DNA of 64,000 bases. It comes from Niallia nealsonii (GTDB taxonomy: Bacteria > Bacillota > Bacilli > Bacillales > Cytobacillaceae). The stretch covers positions 124,001 through 188,000 of the forward strand of contig NZ_PISE01000003.1 of assembly GCF_002835805.1 (NCBI RefSeq), read 5' to 3'. Each line of letters opens with the position of its first letter. Position 1 is the stretch's first letter. Below are positions 54,352 through 64,000 of this stretch, in pieces. The notes beneath the pieces were generated by a model. That model saw nothing but the letters and a program-made list of their open reading frames with translations. It ran no database searches and was not told the DNA's origin. The position numbers and the translations under genes were made by a program.

Positions 54352-57300
54352 AGACACAACTATTCAAACAATACTCGTAATCGGATCAGGTCCAATCGTT
54401 ATCGGTCAAGCAGCAGAATTTGATTATGCTGGAACGCAAGCATGTATGGTGCTAAAAGAAGAAGGATATAAAGTTATACTTGTAAATAATAATCCAGCAA
54501 CCATTATGACAGATCAAACATTTGCAGACTCTATCTATTTTGAGCCCCTCACAGTGGATGTTTTAGAAATGATTATCCAAAAGGAAAAGCCAGACGGTTT
54601 GCTTGCAACACTAGGTGGGCAAACAGGCTTAAACTTAGCTTTTCAATTAAGTGAGCAAGGAATTTTGGATAAATATAATGTTAAACTTCTTGGAAGCTCG
54701 ATTGAATCTATAAAAAAAGGGGAAGATCGTGAAGCATTCCGCCAGTTAATGTATGAATTAAATGAACCAGTGCCAGAAAGTAAAATTGTTCATCAGGTAG
54801 AAGAAGCTGTCCAATTTGCAGAAGAAATCGGCTTTCCAATCATTGTTCGCCCAGCCTATACGTTAGGGGGAACAGGCGGTGGAATTGCAGCAAGTATGGA
54901 TGAATTTACAAGACTGGTTTCTGGTGGTTTACAGGAAAGTGCTATCGGACAATGTTTGGTGGAACGAAGCATCGCCGGCTTTAAAGAAGTAGAATATGAA
55001 GTAATGCGTGATCATATGAATACATGTATTACCATCTGTAATATGGAAAATATTGATCCAGTTGGCATTCATACAGGTGACAGCATTGTTGTTGCACCTT
55101 CGCAAACCTTAACAGATGTGGAGTATCAAATGCTTCGTTCCGCATCTATTAAAATTATTTCTGCATTAGGCATTATAGGTGGATGTAATATTCAATTTGC
55201 CCTTGATCCTGAGAGCAAAAAATATTATTTAATTGAAGTGAATCCTCGGGTGAGCCGTTCTTCTGCTTTAGCATCAAAAGCAACTGGCTATCCTATTGCC
55301 AGAATGGCAGCCAAACTTGCTGTTGGATATACATTAAATGAAATCATCAACCCAGTAACCGGCGATACTTTTGCTAGTTTTGAACCGGCTCTTGATTATG
55401 TAGTAGTAAAATTTCCAAAGTGGCCTTTTGATAAGTTTCCAAATGTGTCCAGAAGCCTTGGCACACAAATGAAAGCAACTGGGGAAGTAATGGGAATTGA
55501 CCGGAATTTGGAAAGAGCATTATTAAAGGCAATTCGATCATTGGAGATAAAAGTAAATGATTTAGAACAGCCAAACTTAGCAGAGAAAACAGTAGATGAG
55601 TTATTCACTAAGCTAAAAGAACAATCAGATGAAAGATTTTTTGTTGTATTAGAATTAATAAGAAAAGGCATTACCCTTGATGAACTTCATTCTTTAACAA
55701 AAATAGATCTATTCTATCTTCATCTATTCCAAAGATTAGTTAATATGGAAAAAGAAATAGCTGCAGCAAGTCTTGAGACTGCTACAAAAGAAATGTTTTC
55801 TAAATGGAAAGAAAAAGGTTTTAGTGATACGTTTCTTGCTGGCAAATGGAATGTAACAGAAAAAGAAATCAGAAAGAAACGCAAGGCTTTAAATATTTTG
55901 CCGATTTATAAAATGGTTGATACATGTGCTGCAGAGTTTGAGGCAAAAACAAATTACTATTATTCTAGTTATTATGGTGAAAATGAGCAGACAGAAAGTA
56001 ATAAAAGAAAAATATTGGTAATAGGGAGCGGACCGATTCGAATTGGCCAAGGGATTGAATTTGACTACTGTTCTGTTCATGGTGTCTTTGCTCTTAAAGA
56101 AGAGAATATCGAAACGATTATTATCAATAATAATCCGGAAACAGTAAGTACGGATTTTGCTACTGCAGATAGACTTTATTTTGAGCCGTTAGTAATAGAA
56201 GATATTATGAATGTAATTGAATCAGAAGGCATTGAGGAAGTAATCGTTCAATTAGGCGGTCAAACTGCTCTAAATGTTGCCAAAGGGTTAGAAGAATATG
56301 GTGTAAAGATTTTAGGCAATAGCAGCCATACAATTGATCTTTTAGAAGATAGAGACTTATTTTATCAATTATTAGATGAAGAAAATATTCCTCATATTAA
56401 GGGCGATATTGTTTTTACAGAAGGAGAATTATTAGCAGCTGTTGAAAAATTAGGCTTCCCTGTTCTGATTAGACCATCTTATGTAATTGGCGGTAAAGGA
56501 ATGGAACGAATTGAAACAGATTATGATTTGCAAAAGTATTTGCAGACAGATATTCCATATCCAGTGCTTGTAGATCAGTTTATGTATGCAAGTGAAGCAG
56601 AATTAGATGTTGCAGCAGATGGTTTCGATATTTGTGTTCCAGCCATTATGGAGCATATTGAAAAAACAGGCGTACATTCAGGAGACAGCTTATCTATTTT
56701 GCCAGCTAAAAATTTATCGCAGCAAGTGAAAGAAAAAATGCTTGATTATGCGCAAAAAATTGTCAGACATACTTCTTATAAAGGTTTAATGAATATTCAA
56801 TATATCATTGATACAGAAGATGTGTATGTGCTCGAAGTTAACCCAAGAGCAAGTAGAACGGTGCCGATTGTAAGCAAGGTAACAGGTATTCCGTTAGTAC
56901 AAATTGCGACAAAAATAATGCTTGATAAATATACATTAACCGAGGAAGAAAAAACATTTAAAGATAATATCCCATTTACTTGCATCAAATACCCTGTTTA
57001 TTCCAATTATGCATTAAAAGGGCTTGATTCAAAGCTTGGGCCGGAAATGCGATCAACTGGCGAAGGAATAGCACTTGCAAGCTCTATGGAAGAAGCGTTA
57101 AAGAAAGTGTTCCATCCTTCTTTAAAGAAAGTAGAAAAGAAACAAATTGTCATAAAAACAGACAAAGATACAACTGCACTTTGTGCAAAAGCAGAAACGC
57201 AAGGGTTGGTTATAAAAATAGGAGCAGATACGCCAAGTTTGCTTGCTGAACCTGAAACAGTCGCTTTTTATAATAATACTCATCTTGAAAGTGATCAAAC

Positions 57301-57454
57301 ATTAAGAGAATTGGCGACAAGAAATCGTATTATTACTTTTACGCAAGAAGAAAGTGCAGAAGCGTTTATAGACTCTTTTAAAGCAGATAAATTTAGTGTG
57401 AATTCAATCAATGAATGGCATGATATGTTGAAAAAGGACGTGAGTAAAGTATGA
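54344..57454 (+). CDS. carB: Carbamoyl-phosphate synthase large subunit, arginine-type CarB
   Basis: 1,036 aa. Two homologous ATP-grasp halves: [20 protein letters not shown] at the start of the first and [20 protein letters not shown] at about residue 550 of the second; [15 protein letters not shown] and [15 protein letters not shown] mark the ATP loops. The C-terminal regulatory domain is short and divergent, as expected for an arginine-specific rather than pyrimidine-regulated enzyme. ATG 54344 overlaps the end of carA by 8 nt. The frame runs open from 54293, but homologues start MPKD. Confidence 0.95.
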   Translation: MPKDTTIQTILVIGSGPIVIGQAAEFDYAGTQACMVLKEEGYKVILVNNNPATIMTDQTFADSIYFEPLTVDVLEMIIQKEKPDGLLATLGGQTGLNLAFQLSEQGILDKYNVKLLGSSIESIKKGEDREAFRQLMYELNEPVPESKIVHQVEEAVQFAEEIGFPIIVRPAYTLGGTGGGIAASMDEFTRLVSGGLQESAIGQCLVERSIAGFKEVEYEVMRDHMNTCITICNMENIDPVGIHTGDSIVVAPSQTLTDVEYQMLRSASIKIISALGIIGGCNIQFALDPESKKYYLIEVNPRVSRSSALASKATGYPIARMAAKLAVGYTLNEIINPVTGDTFASFEPALDYVVVKFPKWPFDKFPNVSRSLGTQMKATGEVMGIDRNLERALLKAIRSLEIKVNDLEQPNLAEKTVDELFTKLKEQSDERFFVVLELIRKGITLDELHSLTKIDLFYLHLFQRLVNMEKEIAAASLETATKEMFSKWKEKGFSDTFLAGKWNVTEKEIRKKRKALNILPIYKMVDTCAAEFEAKTNYYYSSYYGENEQTESNKRKILVIGSGPIRIGQGIEFDYCSVHGVFALKEENIETIIINNNPETVSTDFATADRLYFEPLVIEDIMNVIESEGIEEVIVQLGGQTALNVAKGLEEYGVKILGNSSHTIDLLEDRDLFYQLLDEENIPHIKGDIVFTEGELLAAVEKLGFPVLIRPSYVIGGKGMERIETDYDLQKYLQTDIPYPVLVDQFMYASEAELDVAADGFDICVPAIMEHIEKTGVHSGDSLSILPAKNLSQQVKEKMLDYAQKIVRHTSYKGLMNIQYIIDTEDVYVLEVNPRASRTVPIVSKVTGIPLVQIATKIMLDKYTLTEEEKTFKDNIPFTCIKYPVYSNYALKGLDSKLGPEMRSTGEGIALASSMEEALKKVFHPSLKKVEKKQIVIKTDKDTTALCAKAETQGLVIKIGADTPSLLAEPETVAFYNNTHLESDQTLRELATRNRIITFTQEESAEAFIDSFKADKFSVNSINEWHDMLKKDVSKV

Positions 57455-58398
57455 TTACGGCATCAAATACGAGCTTAAAAGGCAAAGATCTGCTGACATT
57501 AGCAGATGTCGCACCTGAAACAATTTTAAACCTTTTGAATAAAGCACAAGAAATTAAACAAGCAAAATTAGAGGGAGAGGAATATGCGCCTCTTAAAGGA
57601 AAAACTTTAGGGATGATTTTTGAGAAATCTTCTACAAGAACAAGAGTATCTTTTGAAGCTGGAATGCTGCAATTAGGAGGTCATGCTCTATACTTAAATA
57701 GTCGTGATCTTCAAATTGGCAGAGGAGAGCCAATCTCTGATACAGCTAAAGTGTTATCAGAGTATCTTGATGCGATTATGATTCGAACTTTCTCTCATGA
57801 TACAGTTATTGAGTTAGCGGAGCATGCATCTATTCCGGTTATAAATGGTTTAACAGATCTTTATCATCCTTGCCAAGCATTGGCAGATTTACTTACTATT
57901 TTAGAAGTAAAAGGAACATTAAAAGGATTAAAGCTTGCCTATATCGGCGATGGAAATAATGTAGCGCACTCCCTTTTAATTGCATGTGCAAAAGTTGGCA
58001 TTGATATTGCGATTGCGACACCAGAGAACTATGAGGCAAATAAAGAAGTAGTCGAAAAAGCAAAAAGTTTTGCAAGTGTGAGCGGCAGTACGATTTGTTT
58101 AACAATCAATCCTATCGAAGCAGTTGCAAATGCAGATATCATCTATTCAGATGTATGGACTAGCATGGGCCAAGAAGAAGAAAATGAACAACGGTTAAAG
58201 GATTTCCAAGGCTTCCAAATTAACAGCGAATTAGTGAAGCACGCAAAAGATGATTATATGTTCTTGCATTGCTTGCCAGCACATCGGGAAGAAGAAGTAA
58301 CAGCAGAAATCATTGATGGAAGCAACTCTTATATATTCCAGCAAGCTGGGAATAGATTACATGCTCAAAAAGCATTATTAGTTGAAATTTTAGCTTAA
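57451..58398 (+). CDS. argF: Ornithine carbamoyltransferase ArgF
   Basis: 315 aa. It joins carbamoyl phosphate and ornithine to citrulline. Carbamoyl-phosphate motif [15 protein letters not shown], ornithine-side [24 protein letters not shown] and catalytic Cys in [13 protein letters not shown]. Overlaps the carB stop by 4 nt. Last gene of the operon, ending at a strong terminator. argG and argH, which complete the pathway, are elsewhere. Confidence 0.96.
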   Translation: MITASNTSLKGKDLLTLADVAPETILNLLNKAQEIKQAKLEGEEYAPLKGKTLGMIFEKSSTRTRVSFEAGMLQLGGHALYLNSRDLQIGRGEPISDTAKVLSEYLDAIMIRTFSHDTVIELAEHASIPVINGLTDLYHPCQALADLLTILEVKGTLKGLKLAYIGDGNNVAHSLLIACAKVGIDIAIATPENYEANKEVVEKAKSFASVSGSTICLTINPIEAVANADIIYSDVWTSMGQEEENEQRLKDFQGFQINSELVKHAKDDYMFLHCLPAHREEEVTAEIIDGSNSYIFQQAGNRLHAQKALLVEILA

Positions 58399-58426
58399 AA
58401 AAATCCCCTTTATGGGGGTTTTTTTA
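58398..58426 (+). terminator. Terminator of the arginine operon
   Basis: AAAAAATCCCC and GGGGGTTTTTTT over a short loop, starting at the argF stop codon. Confidence 0.88.
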
Positions 58427-58710
58427 TTATGTCCTGAACTTTCTAACTTATAAAGAGAAGTTTTTTCGTTGTTTTATTTTTGCTTTAATTTTTCAAAATA
58501 GTATTTTTTAAAAAAATGTTGTGTGTTAACATATATCCTCTTCTTCAAATAGGATATTATTTACTGGTTCTTTTTTTATCTATTGATTTATTGATTTAAA
58601 CAATATTTTCCGTAATGACAAAATGAAAATCGGAAATAATAAAAAAGCAGTTAAGTGTGCAAGTGACTGTATTGATTAATTTATTCACGTATGCTGTAAG
58701 GAGGAACTTT
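58427..58710. other. AT-rich gap between argF and yjzC
   Basis: About 285 bp after the argF terminator. Only the yjzC ribosome binding site (AAGGAGG) is recognisable. No repeat copy, hairpin or confident promoter pair. Confidence 0.6.
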
Positions 58711-58890
58711 ATGGGACAAAATAGACAGTTTCGTGCCGGTCAAAAAGCACCGAATAATGGAATGTATATAGAGATTGGTGAAACAGGAAGTAATGTCAAT
58801 AATCCTCAGTTTTTAAAAATGAAGGCAGGAGATCGTTTTCCAGAAAACTCTAACCATAATAGAGTATGGACGTATCAAAGAAAGCCTTAA
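58711..58890 (+). CDS. yjzC: Small protein YjzC
   Basis: 59 aa beginning MGQNRQFRAGQKAPNNGMYI, then EIGETGSNVNNPQ and RVWTYQRKP. This is the YjzC-family pattern with the same length as in B. subtilis. Basic, no hydrophobic segment, function unknown. AAGGAGG before ATG 58711 sets the start; an in-frame ATG at 58657 has no RBS. Own terminator. Position after argF matches B. subtilis. Confidence 0.93.
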   Translation: MGQNRQFRAGQKAPNNGMYIEIGETGSNVNNPQFLKMKAGDRFPENSNHNRVWTYQRKP

Positions 58891-58926
58891 GCCAAAATAG
58901 TTAAGCTCAATTGAATTTGTTATACT

Positions 58927-58954
58927 AGCCATCCGAAAGATACGGATGGCTTTA
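58927..58954 (+). terminator. Terminator after yjzC
   Basis: AGCCATCCG and CGGATGGCT around a 7-nt loop with a short T run. Its 3' end runs into the clpB -35 (TTTACA). Confidence 0.72.
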
Positions 58955-58978
58955 CATATGGATAGAAAAGCCTATAAT
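58951..58978 (+). promoter_or_regulatory. clpB promoter
   Basis: TTTACA (58951-58956), 16 nt, TATAAT (58973-58978), 40 nt before the start codon. Confidence 0.7.
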
Positions 58979-58987
58979 AATATTAAA

Positions 58988-59004
58988 GGTCAAAAAAGGT
59001 CAAA
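58988..59004 (+). promoter_or_regulatory. CtsR operator of clpB
   Basis: GGTCAAA-AAA-GGTCAAA is an exact direct-repeat CtsR heptad pair (consensus RGTCAAA-NAN-RGTCAAA), placed between the -10 and the RBS, where it would cover the transcription start and leader. Confidence 0.92.
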
Positions 59005-59018
59005 GGAGGCTTTTTGTC

Positions 59019-61619
59019 ATGAATATGGAGCAAATGACAGAAAGAGTTCAGCTGGCAATAAGTGAAGCGCAAAGCCTTGCTGTAAAGGAAAGTCATCAAG
59101 AAGTGGATGATATTCATCTATTTATCGCAATGATGAAGCAGGAAGATAATTTATTAACTGCTGTACTGCAAAAACTTCATAAAGAACCAAAAGCATTAAT
59201 TGAAAAGTTAACAAAAGAACTAGCAAAAAAACCACAAGTAACAGTAAGCAACACAGCACAAGGAAATATTTATATAACGAGCAGTCTGCAACGAATATTT
59301 GTTCAAGCAGAAGAGGAAAGAAAAAGCATGGAAGATGATTATCTTTCCATAGAACATCTCATCATCGCCGTTTTTTCTGAGAAGAACTCAAATGTTGGAA
59401 AGATATTAAATGAAATAGGCGTTTATAAAAAGGATGTAAGCAATAAAATTATGGAGACAAGGGGGAGCCAGAAGGTGACATCGAAAAATCCAGAAGCAAC
59501 ATATGATGCTTTAAATAAATATGGCCGTGATTTAGTAGCCGAAGTTAGAGCAGGGAAAGTTGATCCAGTAATAGGAAGAGATAATGAGATACGGCATGTG
59601 ATTCGCATTCTTTCAAGAAAAACAAAAAATAACCCTGTATTAATTGGAGAGCCAGGTGTAGGAAAAACAGCAATTGTGGAAGGTTTAGCTCAAAGAATTG
59701 TACGCAAAGATGTTCCTGAAGGATTAAAAGATAAAACAATTTTTTCATTAGATATGGGTGCACTTATTGCAGGTGCCAAATTTCGTGGTGAGTTTGAAGA
59801 AAGATTAAAAGCCGTGCTTCAAGAGGTAAAAATGAGCAATGGACAAATTTTATTGTTTATTGATGAACTTCATACAATTGTCGGAGCAGGAAAAACAGAT
59901 GGAGCGATGGATGCAGGCAATATGCTAAAGCCAATGCTTGCAAGAGGAGAATTGCATTGTATTGGTGCGACGACATTAAATGAACATCGCCAGTATATTG
60001 AAAAGGATCCGGCGTTAGAACGTCGTTTTCAGCAAGTGCTTGTGACAGAGCCAACCGTGCTGGATACAGTATCTATCTTAAGAGGTTTAAAGGAGCGTTT
60101 TGAAATTCATCATGGTGTCGCTATCCAAGATCGTGCAATTATTGCTGCTGCGACAATGTCAGACCGCTATATAACAGATCGTTTTCTTCCAGATAAAGCG
60201 ATTGATTTAATTGATGAAGCATGCGCGATGATTCGGACGGAAATTGACTCTATGCCTATTGAAATTGATGAATTAACAAGAAAAATTATGCAATTAGAAA
60301 TAGAAGAAGCTGCATTAAGAAGGGAAAAAGATACCTTAAGTCAAGAAAGATTGAGAGATATTGGAAAAGAACTAGCTGATTTAAAGGAAAAGGCAAATGC
60401 ATTGCAAGCTAAATGGCAATTGGAAAAAGAAGGATTGCAAAAAATTCAAGAGAAAAAAGAAGAAATAGAAAAACAGAAAAGAGAATTAGAAGCTGCAGAA
60501 GGAAAATATGATTTAAATAAAGCAGCAGAATTAAGACATGGGACGATTCCTTTATTGGAAAAACAATTAAAAGGTTTAGAAGAAAAGATCAGCAAAAAAA
60601 CGGAAGAAAAGTTATTAAGAGAAGAAGTAACAGAAGATGAAATCGCTGGAATCGTTGCCAGATGGACAGGTATACCTGTTTCCAAGTTAGTAGAAAAAGA
60701 AAGAGAAAAATTGCTTCGGCTAGAATCTATTCTTCAGGAAAGAGTGGTGGGACAAACAGAAGCCGTTCATCTAGTGAGTGACGCTGTATTAAGAGCGCGG
60801 GCTGGCATTAAAGATCCTAATAGACCAATTGGATCCTTTTTGTTTTTAGGGCCGACTGGTGTAGGGAAAACTGAATTAGCAAAAGCTTTGGCTGCCAGTT
60901 TATTTGATAGCGAAGAGCAAATCATTAGAATTGATATGTCTGAATATATGGAAAAACATGCAGTGTCCCGTTTAATTGGTGCGCCTCCTGGATATATAGG
61001 ATATGAAGAGGGTGGACAATTAACGGAAGCTATTAGAAGAAAACCATATTCTGTGTTGTTATTAGATGAAGTAGAAAAGGCGCATCCAGAAGTATTTAAT
61101 ATTTTATTACAAGTTTTAGATGATGGACGTATTACTGATTCACAAGGAAGAATGGTTGACTTTAAAAACACAGTAATTATTATGACTTCTAATATAGGAT
61201 CCCATTTATTATTAGAAAATAAAGTAATGGACTTTATTCCAGAAGAAACAAGAGAAGGGGTAATGAATCAATTAAAGATGCATTTTCGTCCAGAATTTTT
61301 AAATAGAATTGATGAAATAATCTTGTTTAAACCACTTGCACTTGCCGAAATAAAAGAAATTGTCACAAAACTTGTTGCACAATTGCAGACAAGATTATTA
61401 GAACAACAAATATCGATTTCGATTACAAATGAAGCCAAAGAATATATAGCATTAAACGGTTTTGATCCAGTTTACGGGGCAAGACCTTTAAAAAGATTTT
61501 TGCAGCGAACAGTGGAAACCTATTTAGCTAAAGATATTATTGCAGAAAAAATAAAAGAAAATGATTATGTAGTAATTGATGTTGTAGAAGGAAATATCGT
61601 ACTTTTGAATGAACGGTAA
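59019..61619 (+). CDS. clpB: Disaggregase ClpB
   Basis: 866 aa, hexameric AAA+ chaperone that rescues aggregated proteins with DnaK. Clp-N repeat domain (1-145); NBD1 Walker [10 protein letters not shown] and Walker [15 protein letters not shown] (about 200-290); coiled-coil middle domain (about 405-525) distinguishing it from ClpC/ClpE; NBD2 with [35 protein letters not shown] and [16 protein letters not shown]-terminal domain. AAAGGAGG precedes ATG 59019. B. subtilis has no clpB and none between yjzC and yjzD, so the gene is an insertion relative to that order. CtsR-controlled. Confidence 0.95.
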   Translation: MNMEQMTERVQLAISEAQSLAVKESHQEVDDIHLFIAMMKQEDNLLTAVLQKLHKEPKALIEKLTKELAKKPQVTVSNTAQGNIYITSSLQRIFVQAEEERKSMEDDYLSIEHLIIAVFSEKNSNVGKILNEIGVYKKDVSNKIMETRGSQKVTSKNPEATYDALNKYGRDLVAEVRAGKVDPVIGRDNEIRHVIRILSRKTKNNPVLIGEPGVGKTAIVEGLAQRIVRKDVPEGLKDKTIFSLDMGALIAGAKFRGEFEERLKAVLQEVKMSNGQILLFIDELHTIVGAGKTDGAMDAGNMLKPMLARGELHCIGATTLNEHRQYIEKDPALERRFQQVLVTEPTVLDTVSILRGLKERFEIHHGVAIQDRAIIAAATMSDRYITDRFLPDKAIDLIDEACAMIRTEIDSMPIEIDELTRKIMQLEIEEAALRREKDTLSQERLRDIGKELADLKEKANALQAKWQLEKEGLQKIQEKKEEIEKQKRELEAAEGKYDLNKAAELRHGTIPLLEKQLKGLEEKISKKTEEKLLREEVTEDEIAGIVARWTGIPVSKLVEKEREKLLRLESILQERVVGQTEAVHLVSDAVLRARAGIKDPNRPIGSFLFLGPTGVGKTELAKALAASLFDSEEQIIRIDMSEYMEKHAVSRLIGAPPGYIGYEEGGQLTEAIRRKPYSVLLLDEVEKAHPEVFNILLQVLDDGRITDSQGRMVDFKNTVIIMTSNIGSHLLLENKVMDFIPEETREGVMNQLKMHFRPEFLNRIDEIILFKPLALAEIKEIVTKLVAQLQTRLLEQQISISITNEAKEYIALNGFDPVYGARPLKRFLQRTVETYLAKDIIAEKIKENDYVVIDVVEGNIVLLNER

Positions 61620-61635
61620 AATGATGGGAACGGCG

Positions 61636-61672
61636 AAAAAGAGAACGGAGCTTTTTCGCCGTTCTCTTTTTT
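61636..61672 (+). terminator. Terminator after clpB
   Basis: AAAAAGAGAACGG and CCGTTCTCTTTTTT form a 13-bp stem with a 10-nt loop. Confidence 0.9.
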
Positions 61673-61702
61673 AGAGTTAATAGGAAACAAGTTTTATAAG
61701 GA

Positions 61703-61894
61703 TTAATGAGCACTTTCTTTATGATTAGGTTCATTTGGAATAATTGCCCCTAGTACAAAAACTAACACGGTAAAGATAATGCTTAAAATAAAGCCAGTAC
61801 CAAGGCTAAATGAGTTGCCATTCATGGAACTAACAACGTATGTAAGCATTTGCGCAAGCAAGAATGACCAAATAAATGTAAACAAATAACGCAC
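61703..61894 (-). CDS. yjzD: YjzD-like small membrane protein (DUF2929)
   Basis: 63 aa with two transmembrane helices (about 3-24 and 33-53), a short NGNSFSLGTG turn between them and an acidic/basic C-terminus (PNEPNHKESAH). MRYLFTFIWSFLLAQML is the DUF2929 opening. Function unknown. It is convergent with clpB. Confidence 0.87.
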   Translation of the reverse strand: MRYLFTFIWSFLLAQMLTYVVSSMNGNSFSLGTGFILSIIFTVLVFVLGAIIPNEPNHKESAH

Positions 61895-62250
61895 TTCAAT
61901 TCACCTCACAACAATTTTCAATTCTTTGTTCATCTTATCATATTGCCAGAAATTAATAAATGTCTATTGCTTTAACTTATTATGAAAAAATTAAGCTCCT
62001 GTAATTGGATGCCTTTATATAAAGAACAGAACTATTTTTAAGTTTCAGGCAGTATAGTCAAAAATATGCTCGCATATTATTATTGTAAGTATATGCATAT
62101 GTTGGAAAAGAAAGTGTAGTCCTAATCTTTTTTGTAGGCCTTATGTACAGTTCATCATAAAGAAGATAAATAAAATAGGCAAACTCCCTTACATTTAAAA
62201 AAAATGCTCATACATTATTAAAAGGAAAATGTTATAAAGGAGTTTTAGAG
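61895..62250. other. Intergenic region between divergent yjzD and yjaU
   Basis: About 355 bp, AT-rich. RBS elements for yjzD (minus) and yjaU (AAAGGAG, plus) are visible. No ORF, repeat copy or strong hairpin recognised. Confidence 0.6.
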
Positions 62251-62988
62251 ATGGAGAACCGGAACTTCCAATTGGATACCGAATGGAATATGATACATTA
62301 CCCTCCTCAACCAAACGGTTTCGGTGTCTTAATAATCGGGGATGACAGAAATTTTGTAAATAAGTCAACAAGCTTTTGGACACAAAATGAAGGCAAAAAG
62401 CAATTGGTTGAATCACTTCTAGAAAAAGGATACACTATATTTTATTCTAATTTATATGGGAAGAATTGGGGAAGCAATCAAGCTTGTCAATTAGCAGAAC
62501 GGTTATATCAATATGTGATACGTTCAGAAATCCTTAATCAAAAAATTCATTTAATAGCGGAAGGGATGGGGACGTTAACTGCCATCCGACTGATGAAAGA
62601 AATGAAAGGCAATATTCGCTCAGCTGTTTTGTTTAATCCCATTTTATCATTAAAGGATCATCTCGAAAGAGAAAAGGAACATAAATTTTTTTTTAAGAAG
62701 CTATGTAATGAAATATCAGTAGCTTTTCATTTAACGGAAGAGGAATTTTTGCCATTTTTAAAGGGGCGAAAGGAAATCTTATTAGAAGAAACATCTTCTC
62801 CTGTGAAAATCATCCAAATTTTGCATGACGGAAAATCCTATTACCAATCTAACTATTTAAAAAAAGAATCAACAGAATGGAAGAAAAAACAGCTGCCAAT
62901 TGTTGTTTCATATGTTGTGCCAGAAAAAAGAAGTGCGCTCCCAAAATACATTCATTTCTTTTTTCAGGCTAATGAAAAATATCTATAA
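62251..62988 (+). CDS. yjaU: YjaU-like protein, degenerate α/β-hydrolase fold
   Basis: 245 aa cytosolic protein. The layout resembles an α/β hydrolase: NGFGVLIIGDDRNFVNKSTS, strand-helix up to KIHLIAEGMGTLTAIRLMKE, AVLFNPILSLKDHL, and VKIIQILHDGKSYYQS near the acid position. At the nucleophile elbow the usual G-x-S-x-G is A-E-G-M-G, so the serine is replaced by Gly and hydrolase activity is doubtful. AAAGGAG 8 nt before ATG 62251. Position matches yjaU ahead of yjaV and med. Confidence 0.78.
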   Translation: MENRNFQLDTEWNMIHYPPQPNGFGVLIIGDDRNFVNKSTSFWTQNEGKKQLVESLLEKGYTIFYSNLYGKNWGSNQACQLAERLYQYVIRSEILNQKIHLIAEGMGTLTAIRLMKEMKGNIRSAVLFNPILSLKDHLEREKEHKFFFKKLCNEISVAFHLTEEEFLPFLKGRKEILLEETSSPVKIIQILHDGKSYYQSNYLKKESTEWKKKQLPIVVSYVVPEKRSALPKYIHFFFQANEKYL

Positions 62989-63117
62989 AAAGGAACAAGG
63001 AATTCTCTTAAGTTTGCTGGGATTAGAGGATTCCTTTTTATTGTGCAAAAATCAAGATGAAATAATTAATAAATGGCAGCATATCATACAATAATTAGTT
63101 TTTAGGGAGGATTAAAT

Positions 63118-63900
63118 ATGGATGATTTTTTGATGATTGGAAAATATCATTTTATTGGCTTGCATCTTTGTTCTACATTATTATCACAGGGTCTTAAAAT
63201 AAAAGGCATATCTTACCCTGATTTTGAAGTGCATCAATTAGAAGAGAAAGAAATGTTTTTTGGGAGAAATGCTAATTTTATTGATATAAAATGGGAGCAG
63301 CGGTTCAAACAGATAAAGGAAGGAGAGACAATCATTGTTTTTGATTGTTATACATTAGATAAATTAGATGACTTGATTGCTGCTATGCAAGAATTTTTCA
63401 AAGGGAATCGTTGGAAAATGCCTAATAAAGTGGTGGCTATTTGTCCTGCTACAATGGAAGAAGTACAAAATAAACAATGCACGAAATTTTTTAAAGAGAA
63501 GAAGATACCATATCAATTCATATATTTACCAACTATTTATGGTCCTTGGCAACCAGAAAGTTTTTTATTTCAACAAATCTTATTAAAGGAAATAAATAAA
63601 AACTTGCTTCCAAAGCAAAATGAATATACGAAAGATGCTATTTTTGTGGAAGATGCTGTAGAGGAGATAATGGAACAGATACAAAATAATCAAAATGAGG
63701 ATATATTACTGCGAAGTGTTGTACAAAATCATTGGCAAAAGTGTATGGATGTACTAAACTATTCATTAGATTATGTAGAGGACTGTGAAAATTATTTTGC
63801 AGAGAATAAATTTACAATTAATGTAAAAAATAAAAATAAGATCGCAGATAATTTGGCTTTGCAAACCAAGCATATTAAAATGTATATAAATCCCTTTTAA
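63118..63900 (+). CDS. yjaV: YjaV-like protein, degenerate NAD-dependent epimerase fold
   Basis: 260 aa. Relics of an extended SDR: the start FLMIGKYHFIGLHLCSTLLS stands in for the G-x-x-G-x-x-G dinucleotide loop with only two of the glycines, IIVFDCYTLD follows, and YLPTIYGPWQPESFLFQQIL resembles the late epimerase YG-x-G/PWQ signature, with FVEDAVEEI after it. The central Tyr-x3-Lys pair is not evident, so catalysis is uncertain. GGGAGG precedes ATG 63118. Located directly upstream of the putative med. Confidence 0.75.
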   Translation: MDDFLMIGKYHFIGLHLCSTLLSQGLKIKGISYPDFEVHQLEEKEMFFGRNANFIDIKWEQRFKQIKEGETIIVFDCYTLDKLDDLIAAMQEFFKGNRWKMPNKVVAICPATMEEVQNKQCTKFFKEKKIPYQFIYLPTIYGPWQPESFLFQQILLKEINKNLLPKQNEYTKDAIFVEDAVEEIMEQIQNNQNEDILLRSVVQNHWQKCMDVLNYSLDYVEDCENYFAENKFTINVKNKNKIADNLALQTKHIKMYINPF

Positions 63901-63951
63901 CCTTAACCTATTCGAAATGAAAACAATATAGGGATTTTGAGAAAGGCATAA

Positions 63952-64000
63952 ATGATGCGGAAATTTAAGAAAATTTTATTGATTTTCCTTCTGTTATCTT
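63952..64000 (+). CDS. med: 5' end of probable med (competence regulator lipoprotein), truncated by window edge
   Basis: Sixteen codons: MMRKFKKILLIFLLLS, a basic N-terminus followed by a hydrophobic core, i.e. a signal or lipoprotein signal peptide. GAGAAAGG precedes the tandem ATGs (63952, 63955). B. subtilis has med (positive regulator of comK, a BMP-family lipoprotein) immediately after yjaV; this placement is the main reason for the call. Confidence 0.45.
   Translation, partial: MMRKFKKILLIFLLLS

Noticed and set aside
62900-63094. 64-aa ORF overlapping the end of yjaU
   Set aside because: It overlaps yjaU in another frame, has no RBS and no recognisable composition; likely a shadow.

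Overview
The window is chromosomal DNA from a low-GC, endospore-forming Bacillaceae bacterium. Evidence: a complete gerP spore-germination cluster, strong AGGAGG-type ribosome binding sites, frequent TTG/GTG starts, and CtsR-, LexA-, LutR- and CcpA-like sites. Gene order follows the Bacillus subtilis yhjE-addBA-gerP-yisKLN-asnO-yit-arg-yjz-yja-med path with many insertions and deletions. A Niallia/B. circulans-like lineage is my guess from gene content; species cannot be read from the sequence alone.

Layout. 1-2.2 kb: DedA/TVP38 membrane protein, type I signal peptidase, solo RsbR-like STAS protein. 2.2-12.3 kb: addB-addA recombination nuclease/helicase operon. addA is split by a 2,685-nt group II intron with its own maturase/HNH ORF, inserted in the helicase motif II codons; removing it restores one 1,251-residue AddA. 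12.3-14.3 kb: convergent gerPABCDEF. 14.8-17.7 kb: LemA and TPM-domain pair, YisK, YisL. 18-23.4 kb: sensor kinase, response regulator and three-gene ABC-2 exporter, arranged like the B. subtilis linearmycin-resistance (Lnr) locus. 23.6-29.2 kb: acetyltransferase, YisN, AsnO, AlkC DNA glycosylase, EamA exporter. 29.3-38.4 kb: neopullulanase-type amylase, stress dehydrogenase, then the yitK/L/S/T/U set with small hypothetical genes. 38.7-42.5 kb: YitV, YitW, MoaA, MoeA. 42.6-48.5 kb: complete L-lactate utilisation locus (lutP, lutR, lutABC) with palindromic operators and cre-like sites. 48.9-58.4 kb: arginine operon argCJBD-carAB-argF. 58.7-64 kb: yjzC, CtsR-controlled clpB, yjzD, yjaU, yjaV and the first codons of a probable med.

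Most notable: (i) the group II intron in addA, with EBS1/EBS2, D5 and D6 all readable; (ii) LexA-like boxes inside the promoters of addB and alkC, suggesting SOS control of both repair loci; (iii) a structured 155-199 bp dispersed repeat present twice, one copy lying between the Lnr-like regulators and their exporter; (iv) decayed MITE-like repeats in three further intergenic gaps. I saw no CRISPR array, rRNA, tRNA, prophage or intact insertion sequence.
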